From positions 1-64,000 of the forward strand of contig DATKDI010000045.1 of NCBI GenBank assembly GCA_035512775.1: DNA of 64,000 bases. The letters are read 5' to 3'. Source of the stretch: JAJNBA01 sp035512775 (GTDB taxonomy: Bacteria > Actinomycetota > UBA4738 > HRBIN12). Every line of letters starts with the position of its first letter. Position 1 is the stretch's first letter. This document shows, in pieces, positions 15,859 to 24,222 of the stretch. The notes beneath the pieces are model-generated. The model was not told the origin of the DNA and made no database searches. It saw only the letters and a list, made by a program, of their open reading frames with translations. Both the position numbers and the translations under genes were made by a program.

Positions 15859-16239
15859 TCAGTGTCCTCGGTCCGATGCGGACCCGTGCGGCTTGCGGGC
15901 GAGGCTCCAGACCGCGACCGCGACCGCGACACCCACCACATCGGCGAACACGTCGGAGATCTCCACGTTGCGGTCGACCACGAGCTGCGCGAGCTCCATG
16001 GCAACCCCCAGCACAACCATCGAGCCGGCGACGAGCGTGACCTTCGCTGGGTGGGTTGGTGTCTCTCGTGTCCGGTAGACGACCCTGAGCAAGAGGTACG
16101 TCCCCAACCCGTACGCCGCTATGTGCGGAAGCAGATCGAGCGTTCCGGGCAGATCCGGCTGGGGGACGGGCGCGAGCGACACGAGGGCAATCGCCAAGAG
16201 GACGAGAAGGGTCGTCAGCCCTGCAGTTCTTCCGCTCAT
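15859..16239 (-). CDS. VanZ-like membrane protein
   Basis: 126 residues with four predicted membrane helices (near 7-25, 37-55, 67-85 and 98-115). The HIAAYGLGTYLL segment and ELAQLVVDRNVEISDVFADVVGV match the VanZ-like family (E-x-x-Q...D-x-x-x-N/D-x-x-G), small membrane proteins often found in polysaccharide loci, whose function is poorly known. It is third in a minus-strand run after the sugar transferase and oxidoreductase, 19 bases from the latter. The ATG at 16239 lacks a clear ribosome-binding site, so the exact start is uncertain. Confidence 0.75.
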   Translation of the reverse strand: MSGRTAGLTTLLVLLAIALVSLAPVPQPDLPGTLDLLPHIAAYGLGTYLLLRVVYRTRETPTHPAKVTLVAGSMVVLGVAMELAQLVVDRNVEISDVFADVVGVAVAVAVWSLARKPHGSASDRGH

Positions 16240-16258
16240 CGGGCGGACCCAGTCGGTG

Positions 16259-17455
16259 TCAGGCGTCAGCGGCCTTCGTCGCTCGAGGCTCGGTCGCCGG
16301 CCCTTGCCGGAGATCCAGCACGGCGCCTCCATCGTGCCCGTTCCCGTTCCTCGTCAGGTCGAGGAGGATGCTCGCCTGATCGCTCGATCCGTTCCCTTCG
16401 ACGCCGCCGCCGCGCGGACCAGATGCACGGCGTTCGCCGATCGGCATCTGGACGGGAGCACCACCATCCCGGAGGGACGCTTGCGCCGCTTCGATCACCT
16501 GAACCACCTCGAGGCCGTTCCGACCGTCCGTGCGAGGTCGGTTGCGGGTTCGGACGCAGTCGAGGAAATGGATCGCCTCGAGGCGCAGGGGTTCTTCGAA
16601 GTGGATGTAGGGGCTCACGACGCTCCCGTAGTGATAGCTGAACTGGTATTCGCCGAACGTGTCCGTCCGGCGGATGGCGTTGACCCGCTTGTCGTAGACC
16701 TTGACTTTCTCGAGGGCTTCCAGATCGTCGTACACAACCATCTTCTCGCTCCCGATGACCGTGAACCGCCTCGTCTTCGCCGGATCCAGCCAGCTCATCC
16801 GACTGTGTGCCAGGATCCCGTCTTCGAACATCACGGTCATGTACGCGACGTCCTCGACGTCTTCGCGGACGCACCCCACCCCGCGTGTGCTCACGCTCAT
16901 CGGGGCACGACCGAGGAGGTACAGGAGGATGGAGACGTCGTGGGGCGCGAGATCCCAGACCACGTTGAGCGACGGATGGAACAGTCCCAGCCCGGTCCGG
17001 ACGGCGTCGACGTAGCGGATCTGACCCAGATCACCGCCGTCGATCATCTCCTTCAGCGCTTGGACCGCGGGGCTGTACACACCGATGTGACCGACGAGGA
17101 GGACGCGATCGTTCGCTTCGGCGAGCTCGACGAGCTCGAGAGCCTCCTTCGCATCCGTCGCCAGCGGCTTCTCGACCAGGACGTCCAGCCCACTCTTGAG
17201 ACATTCGATCGTGATGGCATGGTGCGTCTCGGGGGGGGTGCTCACCACCACGGCATCCAGGTCGAGATCGAACAGCTGATCGAGCTCGGTGAAGAAGTGC
17301 TCGATGTGCGGGTGACGGACCCGGACGAACTCAAGGCGTGTCGGGTCCTGATCGGCGACGGCGACGACGGAGGCGTCGGGCAGCTCCAGGAACGTGCGCA
17401 CGAGGTTCGGCCCCCAGTAGCCGCATCCGACCACCGCGACCCGGACGTCGGACAT
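16259..17455 (-). CDS. Gfo/Idh/MocA-family nucleotide-sugar 3-dehydrogenase (WlbA/WbpB-like)
   Basis: 398 residues. It has a Rossmann start (VAVVGCGYWGPNLVR, residues 5-19) and the family motif VEKPLAT near 93-99, with WDLAPHDVSILLYLLG typical of UDP-N-acetyl-hexosaminuronate 3-dehydrogenases of the WlbA/WbpB group. Such enzymes oxidise C3 of the sugar before an aminotransferase acts, and a matching aminotransferase and acetyltransferase lie at 40906-42596. The C-terminal 55 residues are a low-complexity Gly/Asn extension not found in WlbA. It starts 2 bases after the sugar transferase stop, so the two are co-transcribed. Confidence 0.85.
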   Translation of the reverse strand: MSDVRVAVVGCGYWGPNLVRTFLELPDASVVAVADQDPTRLEFVRVRHPHIEHFFTELDQLFDLDLDAVVVSTPPETHHAITIECLKSGLDVLVEKPLATDAKEALELVELAEANDRVLLVGHIGVYSPAVQALKEMIDGGDLGQIRYVDAVRTGLGLFHPSLNVVWDLAPHDVSILLYLLGRAPMSVSTRGVGCVREDVEDVAYMTVMFEDGILAHSRMSWLDPAKTRRFTVIGSEKMVVYDDLEALEKVKVYDKRVNAIRRTDTFGEYQFSYHYGSVVSPYIHFEEPLRLEAIHFLDCVRTRNRPRTDGRNGLEVVQVIEAAQASLRDGGAPVQMPIGERRASGPRGGGVEGNGSSDQASILLDLTRNGNGHDGGAVLDLRQGPATEPRATKAADA

Positions 17456-17457
17456 CG

Positions 17458-18198
17458 CTAATCGGCTCCCTTCCGCATGAGGACCACAGGGACGGTGAGC
17501 GCGAGGATCTTGAGATCCAACCAGAGAGACCGGCGGGAGATGTAATCGAGATCCAAGCGAACGGTGTGCTCCATCCCGATCGAGGTCCGGCCGCGTACCT
17601 GTGCCCACCCCGTCAGCCCGGGGCGGCTGGCCAGGCGCCTGAAGTGATGCTCCTGGTACATCGCGAGCTCGTACGGAAGCGGCGGACGGGGTCCGACCAG
17701 GCTCATGTCGCCCCGAAGGACGTTCCAGAGCTGCGGCAGCTCGTCCAGGCTGAGCCTCCGCAGGAAGACTCCCACCCGCGTCAGCCGTGGGTCGGCAGAG
17801 GGGCGATAGGACTCCCCGTCACGTCGACCCGGTCGGAGGGCGTTCAACCTCGCATCGTCGCCGGCCACGTAGGCGGCCATGTATTCCCGGTGCGGGGTCG
17901 GATCCGCGTCCGACCGCATCGTTCGGAACTTGTACATCGTGAACGGCTGACGGACCCAGGTCCATCCGTCGTGCGAGCGAACCCGGCGGCCGCGGATCCG
18001 CTCCTGAGAGAACACCGCCGGGCCACGGTCATCCAGCTTGATCGCGACAGCAACGAGCAGCAGCAACGGGGTCGCCAACACGAGCAGAAGTGCCGAGAGC
18101 ACGATGTCGAGCATCCGTTTGGCGGCGTGGTACCCGTGCCCGCCGACGCGGAGGATCCCGTCGAGCGGCAGCGTGCCTGAGAGGGAGATATCGCTCAC
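17458..18198 (-). CDS. Polyprenyl-phosphate sugar-1-phosphate transferase (initiating transferase)
   Basis: 246 residues from the GTG at 18198 (GGAG 8 bases upstream); an upstream GTG at 18372 would add 58 arginine-rich residues that do not look like the family. One membrane segment (about 30-52) is followed by the bacterial sugar transferase domain: FTMYKFRTM, RRLSLDELPQLWNVLRGDMSLVGPRP, and SRPGLTGWAQV. It should load the first sugar phosphate onto undecaprenyl phosphate at the inner face of the membrane and so start repeat-unit assembly. It reads away from the Wzx/Wzy operon, and is the only initiating transferase in the window. Confidence 0.93.
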   Translation of the reverse strand: MSDISLSGTLPLDGILRVGGHGYHAAKRMLDIVLSALLLVLATPLLLLVAVAIKLDDRGPAVFSQERIRGRRVRSHDGWTWVRQPFTMYKFRTMRSDADPTPHREYMAAYVAGDDARLNALRPGRRDGESYRPSADPRLTRVGVFLRRLSLDELPQLWNVLRGDMSLVGPRPPLPYELAMYQEHHFRRLASRPGLTGWAQVRGRTSIGMEHTVRLDLDYISRRSLWLDLKILALTVPVVLMRKGAD

Positions 18199-18420
18199 GC
18201 GGCGTCTCCGGATCGATCCGCCAACGATGCCGCTGGCGGCCGCGACGTGATCGGTCGCCAACCCACTCGTGCGCCTCCTTCGGTTGCGTCCCCCTGGAAC
18301 TCGACGGTAGCGTCGGGGCTCCCCGCCGGAGAAGGTGCCGATGGGGTACGTTCCATACGCCAGAGGAATCACGTTCCGTCGCGGACGATGGAAGAGCGTG
18401 GAACCCTGCAGGGCCGATCG

Positions 18421-18690
18421 CTACCCGGTAAGGGCGAACTCGAAGATCCTTCCGTCGTTCTCGCGGGGGTCCCCACCCTGCTCCGCATCGTTGTCCACGC
18501 CTCGATCCGCGATGAACGCGTTCCCAGCCGACGGGTTCTGGCTGCCCGGTGCGAAGGTGATGCCAGCGGGATTCACCAGCCCGAACGACGAGATGTCGAT
18601 CTGGTCGACGAGACTTATGCGCCACGTCGAGCGGACGATGCCCAGGGAGGTGCTGGTTGGCGAGCCGTCGTCCCGGCTCCCGAGCCACGG
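18421..18690 (-). pseudogene. Orphan C-terminal fragment of an NHL/esterase-like secreted protein
   Basis: On the minus strand an open frame ending in TAG at 18421 reads RISLVDQIDISSFGLVNPAG, then FAPGSQNPSAGNAFIADRG and DPRENDGRIFEFALTG. This parallels residues of the large protein at 37652-40717 (SGLAMAPAS...NYWIVDRGIDNGADPNENDGKIFEV). The frame has no start codon in a sensible place and is closed upstream by TGA near 18698. It is probably what remains of a paralogue. The surrounding 18199-18980 stretch holds no intact gene. Confidence 0.6.
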
Positions 18691-18801
18691 AGGCTTGCTA
18701 CGTCACCGACCGTAGCGAACCTACTGTCCTGGTGTGTCGGCACTCCTCTGGGTCGACCCTAGGCTCCTGCCCATGCCCCCCCGCGCACCTCAGAGTGGAC
18801 G

Positions 18802-18870
18802 GTGAACGTAGCCGTGATCGGTACGGGTCGGGACGGTCTCGTGACCTGTGCCGCGTTCTGGTACTACCCG
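18802..18870 (+). pseudogene. N-terminal remnant of a UDP-glucose 6-dehydrogenase
   Basis: From the GTG at 18802 the translation MNVAVIGTGRDGLVTCAAFW matches the diagnostic start of UDP-glucose dehydrogenases (IAVIGTGYVGLVTGACFA) for about 20 residues. After that the match ends and the frame continues without similarity to 18990. Only the NAD-binding first strand and loop remain, so it cannot be functional. Confidence 0.6.
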
Positions 18871-18980
18871 ACCGGACGCCCGCCGATCCTCCAGTACGCC
18901 CAGCGCTCGGATGCGTCGCCATCGGCAGTCGGCGCCGAGCGCCCGCCTGCGCTCGCGGGAAGTCCCGGATCGGAGATCGA

Positions 18981-20705
18981 GTGGAGCTGAGGCGATACCT
19001 CCGGGTGATCTCGCTACATCGCCGGCTCGCCGCCCTGGCGTTCCTGGTGACCGGCGCGGCGACGTTCGTTCTGGTGTTCCTGCAGCCCCCCGTCTACGAG
19101 TCGACGGGCACCTCCCTGATCCACCCGCGCGTGCGGGACCAGGGCGACGCGATCGACGCATCGGACCTGCTGATCCGAGGCGTGAAGATCGGGGAGACCT
19201 ACGCGACAGTCGCCCGAAGCAGGATGATCCGCGATCGGGCGGAGGCCACTCTCGATCCCGATCTCAAGGTCTCCGGCATCACCGTCGTCGCGGAGGTCGT
19301 GACCGATACCAACATCCTGTCGATCAGCACGCGAGGGAACGACCCGGTGGCGGCGCAGGCATTGAGCACGGCCGTGATGGACGCGACGATGGACTACTCG
19401 ATCTCGCTGGACGATGCCTACGTGATCTCGCCTCTGGATCCCCCCGAGGTTGCGGACTCCCCGGTTGGCCCGAACAAGGGATTGACGATCGCGATCGGAC
19501 TCATCTCGGCCTCGCTGCTCGCGGTGCTCGCAGCGCTCTTCGCCGAGTACCTGCGCGGTGGACTAGAGCGACGGCGCTCAGCGGAGGACGACCGGACTGG
19601 TCTGCTGAACGAGGGATTCCTCAGCAAGCGTCTGTGGGAAGAGATCAGCCGCGCCGACCGCACGGGTCGCACGTTCGCCCTCGCATCCTTCCGGGTGGGG
19701 CTGCGCAGGAGCGGCGATGATGATGACGGCTGGCGCCCGCCGGGCGATCACGACCTGCGGAAGATCGGCGAGCTCTTCCCGCTGACGGCAACACCCGAGG
19801 TCGTCATCGCGCACCTCGGGGAGGGCGAGTTCGGGGCGATCCTGCCCGACATGGACGGTCCGGCGGCGTACCGGATGCTGGCACGCTGGGAAGCCGGGAT
19901 CGGCGCCGTCCTCGAAGGTCGCGTCCCGGAGGCCACCGACCCACGCTTCGCGGAGGGCGTTTGTCTCTACCGCAACCAAGCGTTCGATGGCGATCGAGAA
20001 GCCGTCCGACTGGCCCGGCAATTGACGGATCGCGAGGTGGCGACCGTGGTCAGAGGGCCGCATGCGCGTGCCGAGGTCGCCCGGCACGAGCCCGACCGCG
20101 GCGAGCCCGATAGCGACGAGCCCTCTCGGCGCAGGCGCGTTCGCCACGAGCGGGTCCGGCACGAGCCCGCTCGACCCGAAGCGATCCACGAGCAGTCCGA
20201 TCGACCCGAGCCGATCCGGCTCGAGGCCGATCAACCCCAACCCGACGAGCCACAATCCGTTCCGCCGCCGGCCACCCGGCAGCGGGCGCCGCGGAGCAGC
20301 GGACCTCGTCGCGCGGCGCCGAGGGTCGACGAGGTGGTCGATGATGGGGACGACCCGCAGACGCAGGCGGTGGAGCCCGAGCGGCCGTCGGCCACCCGGC
20401 AGCGGGCGCCGCGGAGCAGCGGACCTCGTCGCGCGGCGCCGAACGTCGATGAGGTGGTCGATGTATCGGACGACGCGGTGGAGCCCGAGCGGCCGCCGGC
20501 CACACAGCAGCGGACGACACGGAGCGACAACGGACCTCCTCGCTCCACGCAGGAGGTCGATGAGTTGGTCGACGTATCGGACGGTGGGTTGGACGAGCCG
20601 GGGGCGCAGACGGCGGAACCCGAGCAGCCGTCGGACTCCGGAAGCGCTGGCGAGCGCTCGGAGGCCTCGAATGGGAAACCTCGTGCCGAGACCCGGAGGC
20701 GATGA
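18981..20705 (+). CDS. Wzz-like chain-length protein fused to a degenerate GGDEF domain and a disordered tail
   Basis: 574 residues from GTG at 18981 (GGAG 5 bases upstream). Residues 1-195 are a Wzz/polysaccharide co-polymerase domain with membrane helices near 12-34 and 165-190 around an extracellular part (LQPPVYESTGTSLIHP). Residues 205-355 look like a GGDEF domain (DRTGLLNEGFLSKRLWEEI...) whose signature is GEGEF (280-284), so cyclase activity is probably lost. Residues 360-574 are charged, repetitive and presumably disordered. There is no tyrosine kinase domain. First gene of the nine-gene operon; it probably sets chain length, perhaps in response to c-di-GMP or another ligand. Confidence 0.82.
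   Translation: MELRRYLRVISLHRRLAALAFLVTGAATFVLVFLQPPVYESTGTSLIHPRVRDQGDAIDASDLLIRGVKIGETYATVARSRMIRDRAEATLDPDLKVSGITVVAEVVTDTNILSISTRGNDPVAAQALSTAVMDATMDYSISLDDAYVISPLDPPEVADSPVGPNKGLTIAIGLISASLLAVLAALFAEYLRGGLERRRSAEDDRTGLLNEGFLSKRLWEEISRADRTGRTFALASFRVGLRRSGDDDDGWRPPGDHDLRKIGELFPLTATPEVVIAHLGEGEFGAILPDMDGPAAYRMLARWEAGIGAVLEGRVPEATDPRFAEGVCLYRNQAFDGDREAVRLARQLTDREVATVVRGPHARAEVARHEPDRGEPDSDEPSRRRRVRHERVRHEPARPEAIHEQSDRPEPIRLEADQPQPDEPQSVPPPATRQRAPRSSGPRRAAPRVDEVVDDGDDPQTQAVEPERPSATRQRAPRSSGPRRAAPNVDEVVDVSDDAVEPERPPATQQRTTRSDNGPPRSTQEVDELVDVSDGGLDEPGAQTAEPEQPSDSGSAGERSEASNGKPRAETRRR
20269..20460 (+). repeat. 120-bp-period tandem repeat inside the Wzz-fusion tail
   Basis: Bases 20271-20321 and 20391-20441 are identical, and the match stays high to 20340/20460. 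Each copy encodes ATRQRAPRSSGPRRAAP then VDEVVD. A third, more divergent copy follows from about 20498 (ATQQRTTRSDNGPP...VDELVDVSD). The near-perfect DNA identity of the first two copies points to recent slippage or selection for sequence. Confidence 0.85.
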
Positions 20706-22263
20706 CGGCGACCTCGGCTCCCTGACCGGGACCGGGTTCTCGCGACACATCCTGGCGACCGCCAAGGGCACCGGGTACCTGGCCGGCGGAACGTTCTTCG
20801 CGTACGCGTGCCGGTTCGTGATCGCCCTCGTCCTCGCTCGCGCGCTCGGCGCCGAGAGCTACGGCCTCTACGTCCTCGCGGTAAGTGCCGCGAGCCTGTT
20901 CGCCGGTATCTCATTGCTCGGGATCGACGATGCGCTCGTGCGATACGTCGCGATCCTCTCCAATCGAGAGGATCGCGACGGTCTCGCGGGTACGCTCCAG
21001 CTCGGCTTGATCGTCGGTGTGTTGGGCGGCGTCGTGACGGGCGTCGCGCTCTTCCTCTGCGCCGAGCCCATCGCGAACGGGCTCTTCGACGAGCCCGCCC
21101 TTGCGAGACTGCTCCGACTGCTCTCGGTGGTCGTGCCTTTCCTCTCCTTGAGCAACGCGCTCCTGGGCACCGCCCGTGGCTTCCGCCGGATGGACTATGC
21201 GGCGTTCGCCGAATCTGTCGTGCAATCGATCGTGAGGATGGGGCTGGTGATCCTCCTCGCGATCACCGGGTGGCTCGGCCTGTACAGCGCGGCGATCGCC
21301 TTCGGCCTCGCAGATGTCGCGGCGAGCGTCTCCCTGATCCTGCTGCTCAACCGAGGCTTCCCGCTCATGGAAGCGCTGCGGCGTGGGGTGAGACGGGATG
21401 TCGGGGCGGTATTCCGATTCGCGATCCCTCTGTGGCTGTCTGGCCTGCTGCGTCAGTTCCGCCGGAACATCCAGAAGGTGATGCTCGGTGCGATGAGCTC
21501 GATCGCGAACGTGGGGATCTTCGCGATCGCCGGGCACGTGAGTCTCGTGGCCGGGGTGTCGTCGGGATCGATCTACGTGTCGTCCAAACCGCTGATGGCG
21601 CAACTCCACGACGCGGGAGACCGTCAAGCGCTCCACGGCCTTTACGCGACGACGACACGGTGGACCCTCGGGATGAACATCCCGTTCTTCCTCGTCATCG
21701 TCCTCTACGCGGAGCCGATCCTCCGTCTCTTCGGCGAGACGTTCGCGAGCGCGACCACGGCGTTGATCGTGGTCGCGGTCGCGGAGCTCATCGGCGCCGC
21801 CACCGGCACCTGTCAGGGCATGATCGACATGACCGGCCATGTCCGCGTCAAGCTGGCCAACACCGTGCTGAACACCCTCGTGCTCGTCGGAGGCGGCGCG
21901 CTCCTGATCCCGCGATTCGGGGTGATCGGGGCGGCGACGGCGGCCTTGATCGCGGTGGCGACGGTGAACGTGGCGAGCGTCTTGGAGGTGTGGATCCTCG
22001 AAAGAGTCCTCCCGTTCGACCGCGATTCGTGGAAGGTCGTCGTCGCCGGGGCCGGCGCCTTCCTGGTGGGGATCGGGCTGCGCATCCTGATGCCCGTGGG
22101 GACGAGCCTGGGTCTCGCGGTCATCCAGGGCACCCTGGTGTCGCTCGCCTACGTGGCGATCGTCCTCGCCCTCGGCCTCGCCTCCGACGATCGATTGGTG
22201 ATCGGTCGTGCCCTCGGTCGACTGGGGTTGAAGCGGATGGCGACGTTGCGGGGGCTGACATGA
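20671..22263 (+). CDS. Wzx-type polysaccharide flippase (MOP superfamily)
   Basis: 530 residues with 12 to 14 predicted membrane helices, beginning with an amphipathic GFSRHILATAKGTGYLAGGT segment typical of Wzx/MurJ-like exporters. ARALGAESYGLYVLA and the GFRRMDYAAFAESV loop are family hallmarks. It should flip lipid-linked repeat units across the membrane. The ATG at 20671 has GGAGG 6 bases upstream and lies inside the 3' end of the Wzz-fusion gene (35-base overlap). The stop overlaps the next start (ATGA). Confidence 0.93.
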   Translation: MGNLVPRPGGDDGDLGSLTGTGFSRHILATAKGTGYLAGGTFFAYACRFVIALVLARALGAESYGLYVLAVSAASLFAGISLLGIDDALVRYVAILSNREDRDGLAGTLQLGLIVGVLGGVVTGVALFLCAEPIANGLFDEPALARLLRLLSVVVPFLSLSNALLGTARGFRRMDYAAFAESVVQSIVRMGLVILLAITGWLGLYSAAIAFGLADVAASVSLILLLNRGFPLMEALRRGVRRDVGAVFRFAIPLWLSGLLRQFRRNIQKVMLGAMSSIANVGIFAIAGHVSLVAGVSSGSIYVSSKPLMAQLHDAGDRQALHGLYATTTRWTLGMNIPFFLVIVLYAEPILRLFGETFASATTALIVVAVAELIGAATGTCQGMIDMTGHVRVKLANTVLNTLVLVGGGALLIPRFGVIGAATAALIAVATVNVASVLEVWILERVLPFDRDSWKVVVAGAGAFLVGIGLRILMPVGTSLGLAVIQGTLVSLAYVAIVLALGLASDDRLVIGRALGRLGLKRMATLRGLT

Positions 22264-23321
22264 CCGAGGTCCACTCGATGCTTGCCGGTCGCAGCGATGC
22301 GCAGAGTTCCGATCGCTCGCCTGCCGGGCCGATCTTCATCGGCGGGCTCGACCGGAGCGGGAAAACGACGATGCGAGCGTTCCTGGCCTCGCATCCGAAC
22401 ATCGCGATCCCCGCCGTCGGGTCGAACATGGAGACGTACTTCTCCGGGCGGTTCGGCGACCTGGGGAAGCCGAAGAACCTCGAGCGCTGCCTCGATGCGA
22501 TGCTCCGCTACAAGCACGTCCGGTTCCTCTCTCCGGACCCCGATCGGATCCGCCGTGAATTCCGACAAGGGGACCCCACCTACGCGCGCCTGTTCTCGCT
22601 CTTCCTGATCCACCACGCGGAGCACGAAGGGAAGCCTCGGTGGGGAGCACAGACGGGGCTGATCGAGCGGTACGCGGACGCGCTCTTCGAGGCATACCCG
22701 GGGGTCAAGGTGATCCACATGATCCGGGATCCGCGTGACCGGTACGAAGCCTCGCTCGCGCTGTGGCCCCACGGGAGAGGTCGGGCCGGAGGCGCGACCG
22801 CGCGGTGGCGCTACTCGATCGGACTCGCGGAACGGAACCTCGATCGGTACCCCGGCCGCTACCGGATCGTCCGTTTCGAAGACATGGTCACCGAACCAGA
22901 GCGGATCCTGCGCGAGGTGTGTGGGTTCCTCGGTGAGACCTTCCTGCCGGAGATGCTCGGGATGCCGGCGGCGCCCAAGCATCGGGATCTGCTCACGGCC
23001 GGAGCGGATGAAGGTGGGGTTGGCACCCCGGTGTCGGATGAGTTCATCGGAGGGTTCCGTGGCAAGGTTCCCCCCGAGGAGATCGCCTTCATCCAGCTCC
23101 ATGCGGGCCGCGAGATGCGCTCCTACGGCTACGCGACCCAGCCATCCGGCCTCTCCAAGGCGGACTGGGTGCGTTTCGCAGCGGTCGTGTGGCCCGATCG
23201 GTTCGCCCGGATGGTGGCCTGGAGAACGATCGAAGGATTGCAGCAGCGGTTCCCGAGGTGGGTCCCGCGCCGACCCGCGCCGCGCATGATCATCGATCGA
23301 CCGCTGGAGGGATCCTTGTGA
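22260..23321 (+). CDS. PAPS-dependent sulfotransferase (subtype with RWGAQTGL)
   Basis: 353 residues of the sulfotransferase family. The 5'-phosphosulfate-binding loop is DRSGKTTMR (31-39) and the 3'-phosphate site is RYRIVRFEDMVTEP near 200, with IHMIRDPRDRYEAS between. The usual RWGDKS segment reads RWGAQTGLIERY. It should move sulfate from PAPS to a hydroxyl of the polysaccharide or its lipid-linked precursor in the cytoplasm. Start and stop overlap its neighbours by 4 bases. Its closest relative in the window is the protein at 43650, which has the same QTGL variant. Confidence 0.9.
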   Translation: MTEVHSMLAGRSDAQSSDRSPAGPIFIGGLDRSGKTTMRAFLASHPNIAIPAVGSNMETYFSGRFGDLGKPKNLERCLDAMLRYKHVRFLSPDPDRIRREFRQGDPTYARLFSLFLIHHAEHEGKPRWGAQTGLIERYADALFEAYPGVKVIHMIRDPRDRYEASLALWPHGRGRAGGATARWRYSIGLAERNLDRYPGRYRIVRFEDMVTEPERILREVCGFLGETFLPEMLGMPAAPKHRDLLTAGADEGGVGTPVSDEFIGGFRGKVPPEEIAFIQLHAGREMRSYGYATQPSGLSKADWVRFAAVVWPDRFARMVAWRTIEGLQQRFPRWVPRRPAPRMIIDRPLEGSL

Positions 23322-24220
23322 ACGCGGACCGGGGTCCGATCTTCGTCGGGGGCCTTGCGCACTCCGGCAAGACACAGGTCCGGACGGTGCTCGGCGCGCA
23401 CCCCGAGCTCTCGATGACCCGCCACACGCACCTCTGGGATCGGTACTACGGTCGATTCGGCGACATCGGCGACCCTCGGAACCTGGAACGCTGCCTGGCC
23501 GCGATCGGCGGTGACCAGAGGGTCGCCGTGCTTCGACCCGACCTCGCGCAACTCCGCCGTGAGCTGAGCGAGGGTCGGGTTCCCTACGCCCGCCTGTTCG
23601 GGCTCCTCCATCGCCAGCATGCGGAGCGATCGGGGAAGCGGCGATGGGGCGAGCAGCTCCGCGGCGTGGAGCGATTCGCCGATCCGATCTTCGAGGAGTT
23701 CCCCACGGCGCGGATGATCCACATGATCCGTGACCCGCGCGCCGGAACCAGCCACGATCCTGGACGTCGCCTCGGCGCACTCGGGTGGGAGACGGCCCGG
23801 TGGATCACCTCTGCCGCGTTGGCGGAGCGGAACCTCCGTCGGTACGGCGGCAGGTACCGCGTCGTCCGCTACGAGACCCTCGCCACCACGCCCCGGGATA
23901 CCGTGCGGGAGCTCTGCGCGTTCCTCGATGAGGAATACCTCCCCGGCATGGACCACGTGCTCGACTCCATCCGATACGACGAGGACGCCCCGGAGCTGGG
24001 GCAGCGAGACGAGGGCCGTTCATCGCCGTCGCTCGCGTTCATCGACCGATACGCGGCGCGGGACCTTCGGATCTTCGACTATCCGGTCGGATCCAGCGGA
24101 ATGACAACCACACGCGAACGCCTGGCGTTCGCGCTCGTCGCGCGGCCCGTGAACTGCGCCTCGATGGCGGCCTGGCACCTGCTCGAAGGTCGATCCAGGG
24201 TCGGACGGGTGAAGGGGTAG
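23318..24220 (+). CDS. Sulfotransferase family protein, divergent
   Basis: 300 residues from GTG at 23318 (GGAGG 7 bases upstream; GTGA overlap with the previous gene). The 5' loop reads AHSGKTQVR (14-22) and the 3' site RYRVVRYETLATTP. It departs from its neighbours in two places: RWGEQLRGVERF in place of RWGDKS, and MIRDPRAGTSHDPG where the others have RDPRDRYAS, with a shorter C-terminal half. It may have a different acceptor or reduced activity. It is flanked by two standard sulfotransferases in the operon. Confidence 0.85.
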   Translation: MNADRGPIFVGGLAHSGKTQVRTVLGAHPELSMTRHTHLWDRYYGRFGDIGDPRNLERCLAAIGGDQRVAVLRPDLAQLRRELSEGRVPYARLFGLLHRQHAERSGKRRWGEQLRGVERFADPIFEEFPTARMIHMIRDPRAGTSHDPGRRLGALGWETARWITSAALAERNLRRYGGRYRVVRYETLATTPRDTVRELCAFLDEEYLPGMDHVLDSIRYDEDAPELGQRDEGRSSPSLAFIDRYAARDLRIFDYPVGSSGMTTTRERLAFALVARPVNCASMAAWHLLEGRSRVGRVKG

Positions 24221-24222
24221 CG

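Noticed and set aside
20269..20560. CRISPR-like repeat array
   Set aside because: The repeats are in-frame coding repeats in a disordered protein tail, too few, and the intervening sequence is itself similar.
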